A stretch of 64,000 bases of DNA from Erythrobacter sp. Its GTDB lineage: Bacteria > Pseudomonadota > Alphaproteobacteria > Sphingomonadales > Sphingomonadaceae. Positions 33,422 through 42,377 of the stretch are shown here, one piece after another. The notes beneath the pieces were generated by a model. The model ran no database searches. It saw nothing but the letters and a program-made list of their open reading frames with translations, and was not told the origin of the DNA. The first letter of the stretch is position 1. The number at the start of each line of letters is the position of its first letter. Both the position numbers and the translations under genes were made by a program. The stretch is taken from the NCBI GenBank assembly GCA_002695185.1, contig NZOF01000077.1, positions 1 to 64,000 of the forward strand, read 5' to 3'.

Positions 33422-34294
33422 TCAGCGGCGGATTGTTATCCCGCTGCCCGTTTGCGCGCTGGCAAGCTTTGTCGCCGCAGCGGCATCGTCCAGCAGTTCC
33501 GCGCGCAGGAAGGTGACGAGAAGATCCATCGCCTCATCATAATGGGCCTCTTCGCCATAGACGAAATCATGCGAGGCACCGTTGATGACGAGTAGCGTGC
33601 GCTCGCCCGCCGGCTGCCGCTCGAAATAGGTTGCGTGGCTTTGCGGGTCGAGGGCGAACGGCTCCACCGTATCCGCCGTGCCGGTAATCATCAGCGTGGG
33701 AACCGCCACCGTCTCCAGCCGGCCTTCCGGCTCGGTCAGTCCCGGGATGATGCCGGGGGAGGAGAAGCTCGCCACGGCCTCGATCCGCGGCACGCGCGCA
33801 TCGAACATTTGCAGGGCACCGCCGCCGATCAGCCCGATGAGCGAGCCGTAACTGTGCCCTACCGCGCCATAAGGCAAATCGGGAAAGGCCTCGGCGGAAT
33901 AGGCGCTCACCGCCTGCAGGTCGCCGATCCTTGTCATCAGGGCGGTGCGCAAATCTTCCCGCCGATCTTCGGGAAACAGGAGCGAGTCGCCATGAAGCGG
34001 TGCGAGGACCACGAAGCCGGCATCCCGCAATCGGTCGATCAGCAGTTCGAGGCGGGCGGGCGAGCCGCCGGCCCCGTGCGACAGGAAAATCGCCCCCAGC
34101 GGAGCAGTCACCGGGCGGTAGATCGACAGGTCGATCGTGCGACCATCGGCCGGCAACATCACATGCTCCGGCGCAGCCAGTGCAGCCTTTTGCGTGCCGA
34201 CGACGGGAGCCGAGGTGGTATCCATCGCCGCACAGCCACCCAGAAGGGCGACGCCAACAAGGCAATTCAGCAATACACCGGCAGCTTTACGCAT
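33422..34294 (-). CDS. Alpha/beta-hydrolase lipoprotein
   Basis: This 290-residue protein has a lipobox at LLGGC (Cys21). Its alpha/beta-hydrolase fold shows FLSHGAGGSPA (oxyanion region), the nucleophile elbow GHSYGS (Ser about 148), ITGTADTVEPF with the acid residue, and GASHDFVY with the His. It resembles the dienelactone-hydrolase or platelet-activating-factor acetylhydrolase-like group, so it is an esterase of unknown substrate anchored in the envelope. The gene stands alone. Confidence 0.87.
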   Translation of the reverse strand: MRKAAGVLLNCLVGVALLGGCAAMDTTSAPVVGTQKAALAAPEHVMLPADGRTIDLSIYRPVTAPLGAIFLSHGAGGSPARLELLIDRLRDAGFVVLAPLHGDSLLFPEDRREDLRTALMTRIGDLQAVSAYSAEAFPDLPYGAVGHSYGSLIGLIGGGALQMFDARVPRIEAVASFSSPGIIPGLTEPEGRLETVAVPTLMITGTADTVEPFALDPQSHATYFERQPAGERTLLVINGASHDFVYGEEAHYDEAMDLLVTFLRAELLDDAAAATKLASAQTGSGITIRR

Positions 34295-34396
34295 ATTGTC
34301 CCCCGATAGGTAATTCGTGGAAGATATAGATCACAGAAGGTCAGAACTGAGAAGACAATTGCGCGAGCGCGCGCACTTATCGCCGGGAATAATGCG

Positions 34397-34414
34397 GCCG
34401 GGACGATGCCCGGC
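34397..34414 (-). terminator. Short hairpin after yifB
   Basis: GCCGGG (34397-34402) and CCCGGC (34409-34414) form a six-base-pair stem 12 bases beyond the yifB stop. On the minus strand CGCATTATT follows, so it is a weak terminator at best. Confidence 0.35.
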
Positions 34415-34425
34415 AATGCTGCGTC

Positions 34426-35934
34426 TCAAGCCCGCGGCGGTTGCCTGCGATAGCTGAGCGCTTCGGCCACGTGGATGCGGCCCACTGTCTCCGCGCCTGC
34501 CAGATCGGCGATCGTGCGCGCCACTCTCAGCATGCGGGTATAACCGCGCGCTGACAGTCGCATCGTGGCGGCTGCCTGCATCAGCAGTTCGCGGCCCTTT
34601 TCGTCCGGCCCGGCAAACTCTTCCAGCGCATCGCCCTGCAGCTCGGCATTGGTGCGCGCTTCGCTTGCCTCGGCGCGGGCGGACTGGATAGCGCGGGCGG
34701 CGGTGACGCGTGCCAGGACTTCGGCGCTGCCTTCCGCAGGCGGGGGCAGGGCCAGATCGGCGGCGCTCACTGCATCCACATCCACATGCAGGTCGATCCG
34801 GTCGAGCAGCGGGCCCGACACCTTGCTCTGGTAATCGGCGGCGCATTTGGGGGCGCGGCTGCAGGCCAGTGCGGGATCGCCCAGATGGCCGCAGCGGCAC
34901 GGGTTCATCGCGGCGACAAGCTGGACATTGGCGGGGAAAGTCACATGCGCATTGGCGCGCGCGACATCGACCGTGTTCGTCTCCAGCGGCTGGCGCAGCG
35001 AATCGAGCACGGCGCGCTGGAATTCGGGCAGCTCGTCGAGGAACAGCACACCCAGATGCGCCAGGCTGACCTCGCCCGGCTTCACTTTCAGTCCGCCGCC
35101 GGTCAGCGCCGCCATGCTGGCCGAGTGGTGCGGGGCGCGGAACGGGCGGGCGCGGCTGATCCGGCCATCTTCCAGCAGGCCCGCCACCGATTGCACCATG
35201 CTCACCTCCAGCGCCTCGGGCGGCGAAAGCGGCGGCAGGATGCCGGGAAGGCAGCTGGCCAGCAGCGATTTGCCTGCGCCGGGAGGGCCAATCATCAAGA
35301 GGTTGTGCCCACCTGCTGCGGCGATTTCGAGCGCGCGCTTGGCGGTTTCCTGCCCCTTCACCTGCTTCAAGTCGGGCGCCGTGCCAGCCTCTTCCACCAG
35401 TCCCTGCTCGGGTTCGGGAAGCTGGGCCGTGCCCTTGAGGTGGTTCAATAAGCTCGCCAGATCGGGCGCGGCTAGGACAGGGACATTGCTGGCCCATCGC
35501 GCTTCAGACCCTTGCGCGGCGGGACAGATAAGGCCCTTCTCGACCTCGCTGGCGTGAATGGCGGCAAGCAGGACGCCCGGCGAAGGCTGCACCCGTGCAT
35601 CCAGCGCCAGTTCGCCGACCACGATCCAGTCCGCCAGTTGCTCCGCATCGGTGATGCCCATCGCGGCAAGGACCGCCAGCGCGATGGGCAGATCGTAATG
35701 CGATCCTTCTTTCGGGAGATCCGCGGGTGAGAGGTTGATGGTGATTCGTTTTGGCGGCAGGGCCAGCCCCATGGACGACAGCGCGGCGCGGACGCGTTCC
35801 TTGCTTTCGCCTACCGCCTTATCGGCCAGGCCGACGATGTTGAAATTGGGCAGGCCGGGGGCGAGCGAGCATTGCACCTCGACAGCGCGCGCTTCCAGCC
35901 CCAGATAGGCCACCGTCCGGACCAGTGCGACCAC
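34426..35934 (-). CDS. YifB/ComM family Mg-chelatase-like AAA+ ATPase
   Basis: This 502-residue protein begins with the family's [20 protein letters not shown], then an N-terminal Lon-like fold domain. The AAA+ module has Walker A GPPGAGKS and LFLDELPEF, plus a zinc-like [17 protein letters not shown] segment. A C-terminal Mg-chelatase domain ends SYRRQPPRA. ComM, a member, is a helicase that promotes branch migration in natural transformation. I start it at GTG 35934, with AAGGGGG ten bases upstream; the longer open frame adds unconserved residues. It is divergent from rpmH. Confidence 0.92.
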   Translation of the reverse strand: MVALVRTVAYLGLEARAVEVQCSLAPGLPNFNIVGLADKAVGESKERVRAALSSMGLALPPKRITINLSPADLPKEGSHYDLPIALAVLAAMGITDAEQLADWIVVGELALDARVQPSPGVLLAAIHASEVEKGLICPAAQGSEARWASNVPVLAAPDLASLLNHLKGTAQLPEPEQGLVEEAGTAPDLKQVKGQETAKRALEIAAAGGHNLLMIGPPGAGKSLLASCLPGILPPLSPPEALEVSMVQSVAGLLEDGRISRARPFRAPHHSASMAALTGGGLKVKPGEVSLAHLGVLFLDELPEFQRAVLDSLRQPLETNTVDVARANAHVTFPANVQLVAAMNPCRCGHLGDPALACSRAPKCAADYQSKVSGPLLDRIDLHVDVDAVSAADLALPPPAEGSAEVLARVTAARAIQSARAEASEARTNAELQGDALEEFAGPDEKGRELLMQAAATMRLSARGYTRMLRVARTIADLAGAETVGRIHVAEALSYRRQPPRA

Positions 35935-36071
35935 GTGTATGATACCCCCTTGTATGCACCGTGTCTGGCAAGGGAGGTGTGGCTTGTCGAGCCTATCCGC
36001 ATCCGAAGCGGGGTAAAGCGAAGACACTTGACCTTCGGCCCTGCTTTCCTTAAGCGCGCCACCACAAGAGC

Positions 36072-36129
36072 GGTCGCCCTTGCGGCGGCCCTTTTTCTGT
36101 CGGAGCGATTCGCCCGGCGTTTATTTGAT
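36072..36129 (+). promoter_or_regulatory. Terminator-like hairpin and TTTATTTGAT element in the rpmH leader
   Basis: GGTCGCC (36072-36078) pairs with GGCGGCC (36084-36090), and CTTTTT follows, an intrinsic terminator with no plus-strand gene upstream to serve. Further on, TTTATTTGAT at 36120-36129 is identical to the element before rpmJ. The hairpin may attenuate transcription into rpmH-rnpA-yidD. A TTGACC at 36028 is a possible -35. Confidence 0.5.
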
Positions 36130-36147
36130 TTAACGAAGGATCATCCG

Positions 36148-36282
36148 ATGAAGCGGACTTTCCAGCCCTCGAACCTCGTGCGCGCCCGTCGCCACGGTTT
36201 CTTCGCCCGCAAGGCTACTCCGGGCGGCCGCAAGGTTCTCCGTGCCCGCCGTGCGCGCGGTCGCAAGAACCTCTGCGCCTAA
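36148..36282 (+). CDS. rpmH: 50S ribosomal protein L34
   Basis: This 44-residue, very basic protein starts [18 protein letters not shown] and ends [10 protein letters not shown], the typical bL34 sequence. It is the first gene of the conserved rpmH-rnpA-yidD-yidC-engB run. AAGGA lies seven bases before the ATG. Confidence 0.98.
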   Translation: MKRTFQPSNLVRARRHGFFARKATPGGRKVLRARRARGRKNLCA

Positions 36283-36373
36283 GTGACTGACCGGCCGCGC
36301 CGCGTGCGTGGCCTGCCAGTCTGAGCGAACCTGCGGGCTCCCTTCGGGGGGCCCGTTCGCGTATCTGCCATCC

Positions 36374-36757
36374 ATGCACCCGAGTCTTTCCGTCATCCGC
36401 AAGCGCAGCGATTTCCTCGCTGCCAATCGCGGCCTGCGGAACGCCAAGCCCGGCTTCGTGCTGCTGACCCGCCCGAACGAGGGGCAGGGCACGCGCTACG
36501 GCATCACCGTGACCAAGAAGATCGGCAATGCCGTGGTGCGCAACCGGATGAAGCGGCGGTTCCGCGAATTGCTGTGGGCGGCGCTGCCCGGTGGCGGCCT
36601 GCCCGATCACGATCATGTGCTGATCGGGCGCGAAGGCGGGGTGGAACGCGATTTCGCCCGGCTGGCCGAGGAACTGGAGGCTGCACTGGTGCGCGCTGCC
36701 GAGGGCAAGGGCGACCGTGGGCGGGGCCCCCGCCGCAAGCGGTCGCGGCGCGCATGA
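36374..36757 (+). CDS. rnpA: Ribonuclease P protein component
   Basis: This 127-residue basic protein cofactor of RNase P matures tRNA 5' ends. The family signature is [34 protein letters not shown] lies at the start. The tail is Arg/Lys-rich ([11 protein letters not shown]). It starts 91 bases after rpmH, and its last bases overlap yidD as ATGA. Confidence 0.95.
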   Translation: MHPSLSVIRKRSDFLAANRGLRNAKPGFVLLTRPNEGQGTRYGITVTKKIGNAVVRNRMKRRFRELLWAALPGGGLPDHDHVLIGREGGVERDFARLAEELEAALVRAAEGKGDRGRGPRRKRSRRA

Positions 36758-36963
36758 AGTATCCGCTGATCTGGATTGCGCGGGCCTGGCAACTGGGGCC
36801 AAGCCGGATTTTGCCCTCCACTTGCCGGTTTTCGCCATCGTGCAGCCAGTATGCGATCGAGGCGCTGCAGAAATACGGGGCAATCAGGGGTGGATGGCTG
36901 GCCTTCAAGCGGCTATTGCGCTGCCAACCCTGGGGGGGCTGCGGCCACGATCCGGTGCCCTGA
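36754..36963 (+). CDS. yidD: Membrane protein insertion efficiency factor YidD
   Basis: This 69-residue protein has the YidD signature: [22 protein letters not shown] and [16 protein letters not shown] with three to four conserved Cys. YidD is a small amphipathic, inner-face membrane protein that aids YidC-dependent insertion. Its ATGA start overlaps the rnpA stop, and yidC follows. Confidence 0.95.
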   Translation: MKYPLIWIARAWQLGPSRILPSTCRFSPSCSQYAIEALQKYGAIRGGWLAFKRLLRCQPWGGCGHDPVP

Positions 36964-37043
36964 GTAGACAATACCGGGTCGCTGTCTTGACGTAGCAATA
37001 CACCCTGCCCATCTGACGAATACAACTGCCAACGGGATCGACC

Positions 37044-38798
37044 TTGGAAAATTCACGCAATTTCGTGCTTGTGCTCACTCTCTCGCTGGCCGTGCTGATC
37101 GGCTGGCAATGGGCGATGGATCACTTCTACCCCCAGCCGGACGAGGTTCCGGTGACGGCGGAAAAGGTCGACACTCCGGCAGAGCATGCCGCCGTCACGC
37201 ACAGCCGCACCGGCGGGCTGACCGATCCGGCCGCCATCGCGCAGGAAGAGGCCGATCTGGAAACCGCGCTCGCCACGCCCGAGCGCGTGCGGATCGATTC
37301 GGACCGCGTGGCCGGCTCGATCGCGCTCAAGGGCGCGATGGTCGACGATATCGTGCTCAAGGATTACGACGCCAGCACCGACGATGAAAGCGGCCCGGTC
37401 CGCCTGTTCTCGCCGCGCGGCACCCCGGCACAGCAATATTCGCAGTTCGGTTTCCTGGTGAACGGCCAGAAGGTGTCCGACGATGCATTGTGGACTGCCG
37501 ATGGCGGCGTCCTGACGCAGGACAATCCGGTTACGCTGACGCATCAGAGCGGTGACGGCATCGAACTGCAGCTCGTCTATTCGATCGACGACAATTACAT
37601 GATCACGGTCGACCAGCGCTTGACCAACCGCAGCGGCGCGCCCGCAGTGGTCCAGCCCTATGGCCTGGTGGGCCGGACCAGCGATACCGCCAGCCAGAGC
37701 ATGTGGATCGCCCATTCGGGCCCGATCGGCACGTTCAGCGACAGCGCCAATTACGATTACGATTACGACGATGTCGAGGAAGCGGGCCGCATCAGCCCCG
37801 AAGGCACGACCGACTGGGTCGGCTTCACCGATATCTACTGGCTCGCCGCCATGGTGCCCGACTCCGGCGCCGCGCCGGAGGCCACCTTCCGTTCGCTCGG
37901 CGGGAATGTCTACCGCGCCGACATGATCTACGATCCGGTCACCGTGCCCGCCGGCCGCGCCTACACCACCACCTCGCGCCTGTTCGCCGGGGCCAAGGAA
38001 AGCGGCGTGCTCGATGCCTATCAGGACGCAGGTATTCCGCAGTTCGGCCTGGCGATCAGCTGGGGCTGGTTCCGCTGGTTCGAAAAGCCGTTCCTGTGGC
38101 TGCTCACCCATATCTTCGACATCGTCGGCAATTTCGGCGTGGCGATCATGATCCTCACCCTGCTGGTGCGCGGCCTGATGTTCCCCGTCGCGCAGAGGGG
38201 CTTTGCCTCGATGGCGTCGATGAAGGCCATCCAGCCCAAGATGAAGGCGCTGCAGGAACGCCACAAGGATGACCGCGTCAAACAGCAGCAGGAAATGCAG
38301 AAGCTGTTCAAGCAGGAAGGCGTCAACCCGCTGTCGGGCTGTCTGCCGATGTTGTTGCAGATCCCGATCTTCTTCGCGCTCTACAAGGTGCTCGTGCTCG
38401 CGATCGAGATGCGCCACCGCGAATTCCTTTGGATCAAGGATCTCTCCGCGCCCGATCCGGCGACCATCCTCAACGCCTTCGGCCTGCTGCCGTTCACGCC
38501 GCCCAGCTTCCTGGCCATCGGCATCCTGGCGCTGCTGCTCGGCTTCACCATGTGGCTGACCTTCAGGCTCAACCCGCAGACCGATCCGGTGCAGGCGCAG
38601 GTGTTCAACATCATGCCCTGGATCCTGATGTTCGTGATGGCACCTTTCGCCGCCGGCCTGCTGCTCTACTGGGTAACCTCCAACGTGCTGACGCTGGCCC
38701 AGCAGAAATATCTCTACTCCAAGCACCCGCAGCTGCGCGCCGCGGCGGAGCAGGAGAAGGCCGAGAAGGCCGCTGCTGCCGCCAAGGCGAAAGGCTGA
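37044..38798 (+). CDS. yidC: Membrane protein insertase YidC
   Basis: This 584-residue insertase places and folds inner-membrane proteins, alone or with SecYEG. TM1 is at about 7-23, followed by a large periplasmic domain (about 55-330). The conserved core begins near GWFRWFEKPFLWLLTHIF and includes PKMKALQERHKDD and NPLSGCLPMLLQIPIFFALYKVL. The basic, Ala/Lys-rich tail is typical of alphaproteobacteria. The start codon appears to be TTG (MENSRNFVLVL aligns with known starts), with GGGA upstream. The stop overlaps engB (TGATG). Confidence 0.97.
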   Translation: MENSRNFVLVLTLSLAVLIGWQWAMDHFYPQPDEVPVTAEKVDTPAEHAAVTHSRTGGLTDPAAIAQEEADLETALATPERVRIDSDRVAGSIALKGAMVDDIVLKDYDASTDDESGPVRLFSPRGTPAQQYSQFGFLVNGQKVSDDALWTADGGVLTQDNPVTLTHQSGDGIELQLVYSIDDNYMITVDQRLTNRSGAPAVVQPYGLVGRTSDTASQSMWIAHSGPIGTFSDSANYDYDYDDVEEAGRISPEGTTDWVGFTDIYWLAAMVPDSGAAPEATFRSLGGNVYRADMIYDPVTVPAGRAYTTTSRLFAGAKESGVLDAYQDAGIPQFGLAISWGWFRWFEKPFLWLLTHIFDIVGNFGVAIMILTLLVRGLMFPVAQRGFASMASMKAIQPKMKALQERHKDDRVKQQQEMQKLFKQEGVNPLSGCLPMLLQIPIFFALYKVLVLAIEMRHREFLWIKDLSAPDPATILNAFGLLPFTPPSFLAIGILALLLGFTMWLTFRLNPQTDPVQAQVFNIMPWILMFVMAPFAAGLLLYWVTSNVLTLAQQKYLYSKHPQLRAAAEQEKAEKAAAAAKAKG

Positions 38799-39466
38799 TG
38801 ACCGAAGAAGCAACCACCGCACAGGAAAAGGCCGAACAGGCCGCGCTGGAACGGCGGGCGAACAAGCTGTTCTCGGGCCGGGTGGATTTCCTCCTCTCGG
38901 CGCCGCAGCTCAAGTTCCTCCCCGAACCGACCGTGCCCGAAATCGCCTTTGCGGGCCGGTCCAACGTCGGCAAGAGCTCGCTGCTCAACGCGCTGACCGG
39001 GCGCAAGGCGATCGCGCGCGCATCGGTCACGCCGGGGCGCACGCAGGAACTGAACTTCTTCGAAGTGGGTGCGCCCACGCTGTTCCGCCTCGTCGACATG
39101 CCGGGCTATGGCTTTGCCAAGGCGCCGGTCAAAGTGGTCGAGAAATGGAAAAGCCTGGTGAAGACCTATCTGCGCGGACGGCAGGTGCTGGTCCGCAATC
39201 TGGTGCTGGTCGATAGCCGCCACGGGCTGAAGGATGTCGATCGCGACATGATGAAGATGCTCGACGAAGCCGCCGTCGGCTATCGCATCGTGCTGACCAA
39301 GGCCGACAAGATTAAAGCGAGCGAGCTGGCCAGGACCGTCGAGGCGGTCGAAGCCGAGGCGAAGAAGCACGTTGCCGCATATCCCGAAATCCACGTGACC
39401 TCCGCCGAAAAGGGCATGGGCATCCCCGAACTGCGCGCCGCCGTGCTGCGCGATGCGGGCGTCTGA
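38798..39466 (+). CDS. engB: Ribosome biogenesis GTP-binding protein EngB (YihA/YsxC)
   Basis: This 222-residue GTPase is needed for large-subunit assembly. G1 is GRSNVGKSS (about 50-58), G2 lies around TPGRTQ, G3 is DMPGYGFAKA and G4 is TKAD. The N-terminal extension (about 25 residues, Glu/Ala-rich) precedes the FLLSAPQLKFLP segment found across the family. It overlaps yidC by one base, so the two are translationally coupled. Confidence 0.96.
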   Translation: MTEEATTAQEKAEQAALERRANKLFSGRVDFLLSAPQLKFLPEPTVPEIAFAGRSNVGKSSLLNALTGRKAIARASVTPGRTQELNFFEVGAPTLFRLVDMPGYGFAKAPVKVVEKWKSLVKTYLRGRQVLVRNLVLVDSRHGLKDVDRDMMKMLDEAAVGYRIVLTKADKIKASELARTVEAVEAEAKKHVAAYPEIHVTSAEKGMGIPELRAAVLRDAGV

Positions 39467-39475
39467 CCTTTCCGC

Positions 39476-40114
39476 CTAGCGGATACGGAAATCCAGCAAT
39501 TCGAAGCGCGCCGGGCCGGTGGCATAGACGCCGTGCCCGCGCCCGCCTTTCGAGCCGAAGACCAGCCCGACCTTATCGGCATTGGCCAGCGCCGCGGCGA
39601 ATTCACGCGGATATTGCGATGCATTCCCGCCGACCACTGCGCCCCAGCGGGGATCGTCCAGCCTCACGGTCATTTCGTGCACGCCCGGCGCAATGTTCTG
39701 GACGCTGTCCGCAGGCGCATACCAGCGATACATCGCATAGCGGCCCTTGGCAGTCCAATTGTCGCCCGCGCGCTGGAAATAGAGCGAGACGGTGGCGGGC
39801 CGGTCTGGGAATTCCTGCGGCACGAAGCGGGTGCCGCGCCGCGCATCGACACGGTACCGCACCTTGATCTCGCGCGCGCCGTCCAGCGATCCGGGATCGA
39901 AGCTCACATAATGGACATGGCCATCGCGCTTGCTGTTCGAGGGGAAGTCGAAGCTCCACCCCCGCTCGGTCGGCTGCGGGCGCAGCGGCATGTTCACCGA
40001 ATAGCTCTTGCCGCGAATGATCGGCCCGATTTCCCACTGATGCGCAGGCGGTCCCGCACCGATGGCGGTGGCTGCGGCGGCAAGGCTGATGGCGAGGGCG
40101 GGGAGTATTTTCAT
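39476..40114 (-). CDS. Exported protein of unknown function
   Basis: This 212-residue protein has a Sec signal peptide (about 1-20, ALAISLAAAATAIGA). The mature domain is rich in beta strands and aromatics (GWSFDFPSNSKRDGHVHYVSFDP, KVRYRVDARRG, TVSLYFQRAGDNWTAKGRYAMYRWYAP), suggesting a jelly-roll or concanavalin-like carbohydrate-binding fold. This is only a pattern impression. It is convergent with engB, nine bases apart. No family is recognised. Confidence 0.72.
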   Translation of the reverse strand: MKILPALAISLAAAATAIGAGPPAHQWEIGPIIRGKSYSVNMPLRPQPTERGWSFDFPSNSKRDGHVHYVSFDPGSLDGAREIKVRYRVDARRGTRFVPQEFPDRPATVSLYFQRAGDNWTAKGRYAMYRWYAPADSVQNIAPGVHEMTVRLDDPRWGAVVGGNASQYPREFAAALANADKVGLVFGSKGGRGHGVYATGPARFELLDFRIR

Positions 40115-40223
40115 GGGGTACACTCTACCAGCACAGGCTTTGTGCGGGATGAACGTGGCGGTTGGCAAACCGTAAGCTAGCCCGTGGCGCTCAGCCGCTC
40201 TTCACCCACACTTCACCCGCCCA

Positions 40224-41291
40224 TCATCCACATTGGGCGCGGTGCAGCAGCTTGTGATCCGCCAGCACCAGCGCCATCATCGCTTCCACCACCGGCGTGC
40301 CGCGTATGCCCACGCATGGATCGTGGCGGCCCTTGGTCCGCACCTCGGTGGCGGCGCCCTGCCGGTCGATGCTGGGCACCGGCGTCAGGATCGAACTGGT
40401 CGGCTTGAAGGCGACGCGGCAGACCACCGGCTGGCCGGTCGAAATGCCGCCCGCGATCCCGCCTGCATGATTGGCGGCGAATTGCGGCCCGTTCTCGCCC
40501 GGCGTCATGGCGTCGGCATTCTGTTCGCCGGTCAGGCGCGCGGCATCGAACCCGTCGCCGATCTCCACGCCCTTGACCGCATTGATGCTCATCATGCCTG
40601 CCGCCAGATCGCTGTCGAGCTTGGCATAGATCGGCGCGCCCCATCCGGCGGGAACGCCCGTGGCCACGCATTCGACCACTGCGCCCAGCGATGATCCGGC
40701 CTTGCGGGCATCGTCCACCAGCGCTTCCCAGCGCTTGGCCGCCTGTGCATCGGGGCACCAGAACGGGTTGTTGGCTATTTCCCCGGCATCGAAATTGGCC
40801 GGGTCGATCCGGTCGCCGCCGATTTCGGCGACATAGGCAAGGATGTTCACCCCGCCGATCACCTTGCGCGCCACGGCGCCCGCAGCCACGCGCATTGCGG
40901 TTTCGCGCGCGCTCGACCGCCCGCCGCCGCGATAATCGCGCAGGCCGTATTTGGCGTCATAGGCATAATCGGCATGGCCGGGGCGATAGGTGTTGGCGAT
41001 CTCCGAATAATCCTTCGATCGCTGGTCGGTATTTTCGATCAGCAGGCTGATCGGCGTGCCAGTGGTCACACCTTCGAACACGCCCGACAGGATGCGCACC
41101 GCATCGGGTTCCTGCCGCTGGGTGGTGAACTTGTTCTGCCCCGGCTTGCGCGCATCGAGGAAGGGCTGGATGTCGCCTTCCGCCAGCGCGATCCCCGGCG
41201 GGCACCCGTCGACCACCGCGCCGATGGCGGGGCCGTGGCTTTCGCCCCAGGGGGTGAAGCGCAGCGTGCGTCCGAATGTGTTCCAGCTCAT
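40224..41291 (-). CDS. aroC: Chorismate synthase
   Basis: AroC is the last enzyme of the shikimate pathway; it converts EPSP to chorismate with reduced FMN. The 355-residue protein opens [20 protein letters not shown], the family signature. It contains [33 protein letters not shown] and ends with an [10 protein letters not shown] motif. I start at ATG 41291; a longer open frame upstream enters the repeat-rich region. It is divergent from ruvA across 477 bases that contain the phased GTGAC array. Confidence 0.96.
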   Translation of the reverse strand: MSWNTFGRTLRFTPWGESHGPAIGAVVDGCPPGIALAEGDIQPFLDARKPGQNKFTTQRQEPDAVRILSGVFEGVTTGTPISLLIENTDQRSKDYSEIANTYRPGHADYAYDAKYGLRDYRGGGRSSARETAMRVAAGAVARKVIGGVNILAYVAEIGGDRIDPANFDAGEIANNPFWCPDAQAAKRWEALVDDARKAGSSLGAVVECVATGVPAGWGAPIYAKLDSDLAAGMMSINAVKGVEIGDGFDAARLTGEQNADAMTPGENGPQFAANHAGGIAGGISTGQPVVCRVAFKPTSSILTPVPSIDRQGAATEVRTKGRHDPCVGIRGTPVVEAMMALVLADHKLLHRAQCG

Positions 41292-41403
41292 GGCACTGTC
41301 ATATCGCGCAGGATCAGCCTGTCGAGCAAGCATGCCTTTCCTACAGCCCTGCTCAATTGGTATTGGTGCGCGGTGGCGGCACAGGAACAAGGGGGCGGGC
41401 GCG

Positions 41404-41579
41404 GTGACAGTTCGGGGCGAAAAGGGTGACAGGACGCGCAGCGCGGTGGTGACAGGCGCCTTTGCGCAAAGTGACGGATCGGCGGGGCAGGGTGACAGTC
41501 TGGCGCGCGAAGGTGACGGGGTGCTGCAAAAGGTGACGCATCGCGGCGCAAGGGTGACAGTTTCACGCCCCAGAGTGAC
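41404..41579. repeat. Nine-unit phased array of GTGAC(A/G)G motifs, step 20-23 bp
   Basis: GTGAC begins at 41404, 41426, 41449, 41471, 41492, 41513, 41533, 41554 and 41575. The steps are 22, 23, 22, 21, 21, 20, 21 and 21 bases, so the motif returns on the same face of the helix every two turns. The base after GTGAC is A (five copies) or G (four). The intervening 13-16 bases are GC-rich and variable, often ending in a purine run such as CAAAG or GAAG. The minus-strand form is CTGTCAC or CGTCAC followed by pyrimidines. The units are too short and divergent for CRISPR. Confidence 0.85.
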
Positions 41580-41706
41580 GGATCGCGGCTTTTTGCCCTG
41601 GACCGTGCTCCACCTGCTCCATCCCGGCGCGCGAATCGCGGGAGAAACGGCGCAGGAGGGTGGACCCGCGCCGCGGACTACGGCAGGAACAAAACGCGCC
41701 CACGCA

Positions 41707-41765
41707 GCGATGGCGCAGAGAGAAGCCCCGCGCTCAAGCAGCGTAGCGGTAGCGCAGAGAGAAAC
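41707..41765 (+). repeat. Imperfect direct repeat upstream of ruvA
   Basis: GCGCAGAGAGAA occurs at 41713-41724 and 41752-41763, inside longer similar units (AGCGaTgGCGCAGAGAGAA and AGCGgTaGCGCAGAGAGAA). The period is 39 bases. The second copy provides the purine-rich ruvA ribosome site. Confidence 0.6.
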
Positions 41766-41768
41766 ACC

Positions 41769-42377
41769 ATGATTGCGAAGCTCAAAGGCCTGCTAGATGA
41801 AACCGGCGTGGACTGGGCGGTGATCGATGTGTCGGGCGTGGGCTATCTCGTCCATTGTTCGGCCCGCACGCTCAGCCAGCTGGGCGAAAAGGGCGAAGCC
41901 TGCACCGTCTATACCGATCTGCAGGTTTCCGAGAACGACATGCGCCTGCTCGGCTTTGCCGACGGGGCCGAACGCGACTGGTTCCGCCTGCTCACGCAGG
42001 TGCAGGGCGTGGGCAGCAAGGTGGCGCTGGCGATCCTCTCCGCGCTTTCCATCGGCGAAGTGCAGCAGGCCTGCTCCAACGGCGATGCCGCCACCATTGC
42101 GCGCGCGCAGGGCGTGGGGCCGAAACTGGCCAGCCGCATCGTCAACGAACTCAAGGACAAGGCCGGCGCATTGCCCGGCGGCGGCGGCGCGGCAGGCGGC
42201 GTGGGCGTGGCGATGCCCGCAGGCGGGGCGAGCGCCGATGCGGTAAGCGCGCTCGAAAACCTCGGCTTCAAACCCGCCGTGGCCGCCCGCGCGGTCGCGG
42301 CGGCACAAAGCGAACTGGGCGAAGGCGCGGCCGAGGGCGACCTCATCCGCGTCGCGTTGAAGAGGGCGGCGGGGTAA
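41769..42377 (+). CDS. ruvA: Holliday junction branch migration protein RuvA
   Basis: RuvA tetramers bind Holliday junctions and load the RuvB motor. The 202-residue protein has the N-terminal OB fold ([20 protein letters not shown]). The helix-hairpin-helix motifs are [13 protein letters not shown] and [20 protein letters not shown] Gly/Ala linker precedes the C-terminal RuvB-binding domain ([17 protein letters not shown]). ruvC is not in the window, and ruvB follows only after two other genes. Its stop overlaps the next start (TAATG). Confidence 0.96.
   Translation: MIAKLKGLLDETGVDWAVIDVSGVGYLVHCSARTLSQLGEKGEACTVYTDLQVSENDMRLLGFADGAERDWFRLLTQVQGVGSKVALAILSALSIGEVQQACSNGDAATIARAQGVGPKLASRIVNELKDKAGALPGGGGAAGGVGVAMPAGGASADAVSALENLGFKPAVAARAVAAAQSELGEGAAEGDLIRVALKRAAG

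Larger units (their letters stand above)
41292..41768. other. 477-bp divergent intergenic region between aroC and ruvA
   Basis: No gene is supported here. The region carries nine phased GTGAC motifs (41404-41579) and then a 22-bp imperfect direct repeat near the ruvA start (about 41707-41765). Frames that run through it change register between motifs and have no homology I can recognise. Confidence 0.75.

Noticed and set aside
34331..35497. 388-codon minus-strand frame overlapping yifB
   Set aside because: It is an alternative frame of yifB, dominated by Arg/Pro/Gly from GC-rich codons; the yifB frame carries all the family motifs.
35872..36147. Upstream extension of the rpmH reading frame (136 codons)
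   Set aside because: L34 is 44 residues in all bacteria; the open frame upstream crosses the leader hairpin and yifB.
37053..38822. 589-codon open frame antisense to yidC
   Set aside because: It mirrors yidC codon structure, has no ribosome site or domain, and yidC on the other strand is certain.
41404..41579. CRISPR array
   Set aside because: The repeated part is only about seven bases and the intervals 13-16 bases; CRISPR repeats and spacers are much longer, and no cas gene is present.
41404..41579. Tandem Pho boxes
   Set aside because: The minus-strand CTGTCAC resembles a PhoB half-site, but PhoB half-sites recur every 11 bases and the expected intermediate copies are absent. The neighbouring genes are not phosphate genes.
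41056..41772. Open frame running from inside aroC (antisense) through the GTGAC array toward ruvA
   Set aside because: The array units differ in length by non-multiples of three and give no repeated peptide. There is no ribosome site or domain.
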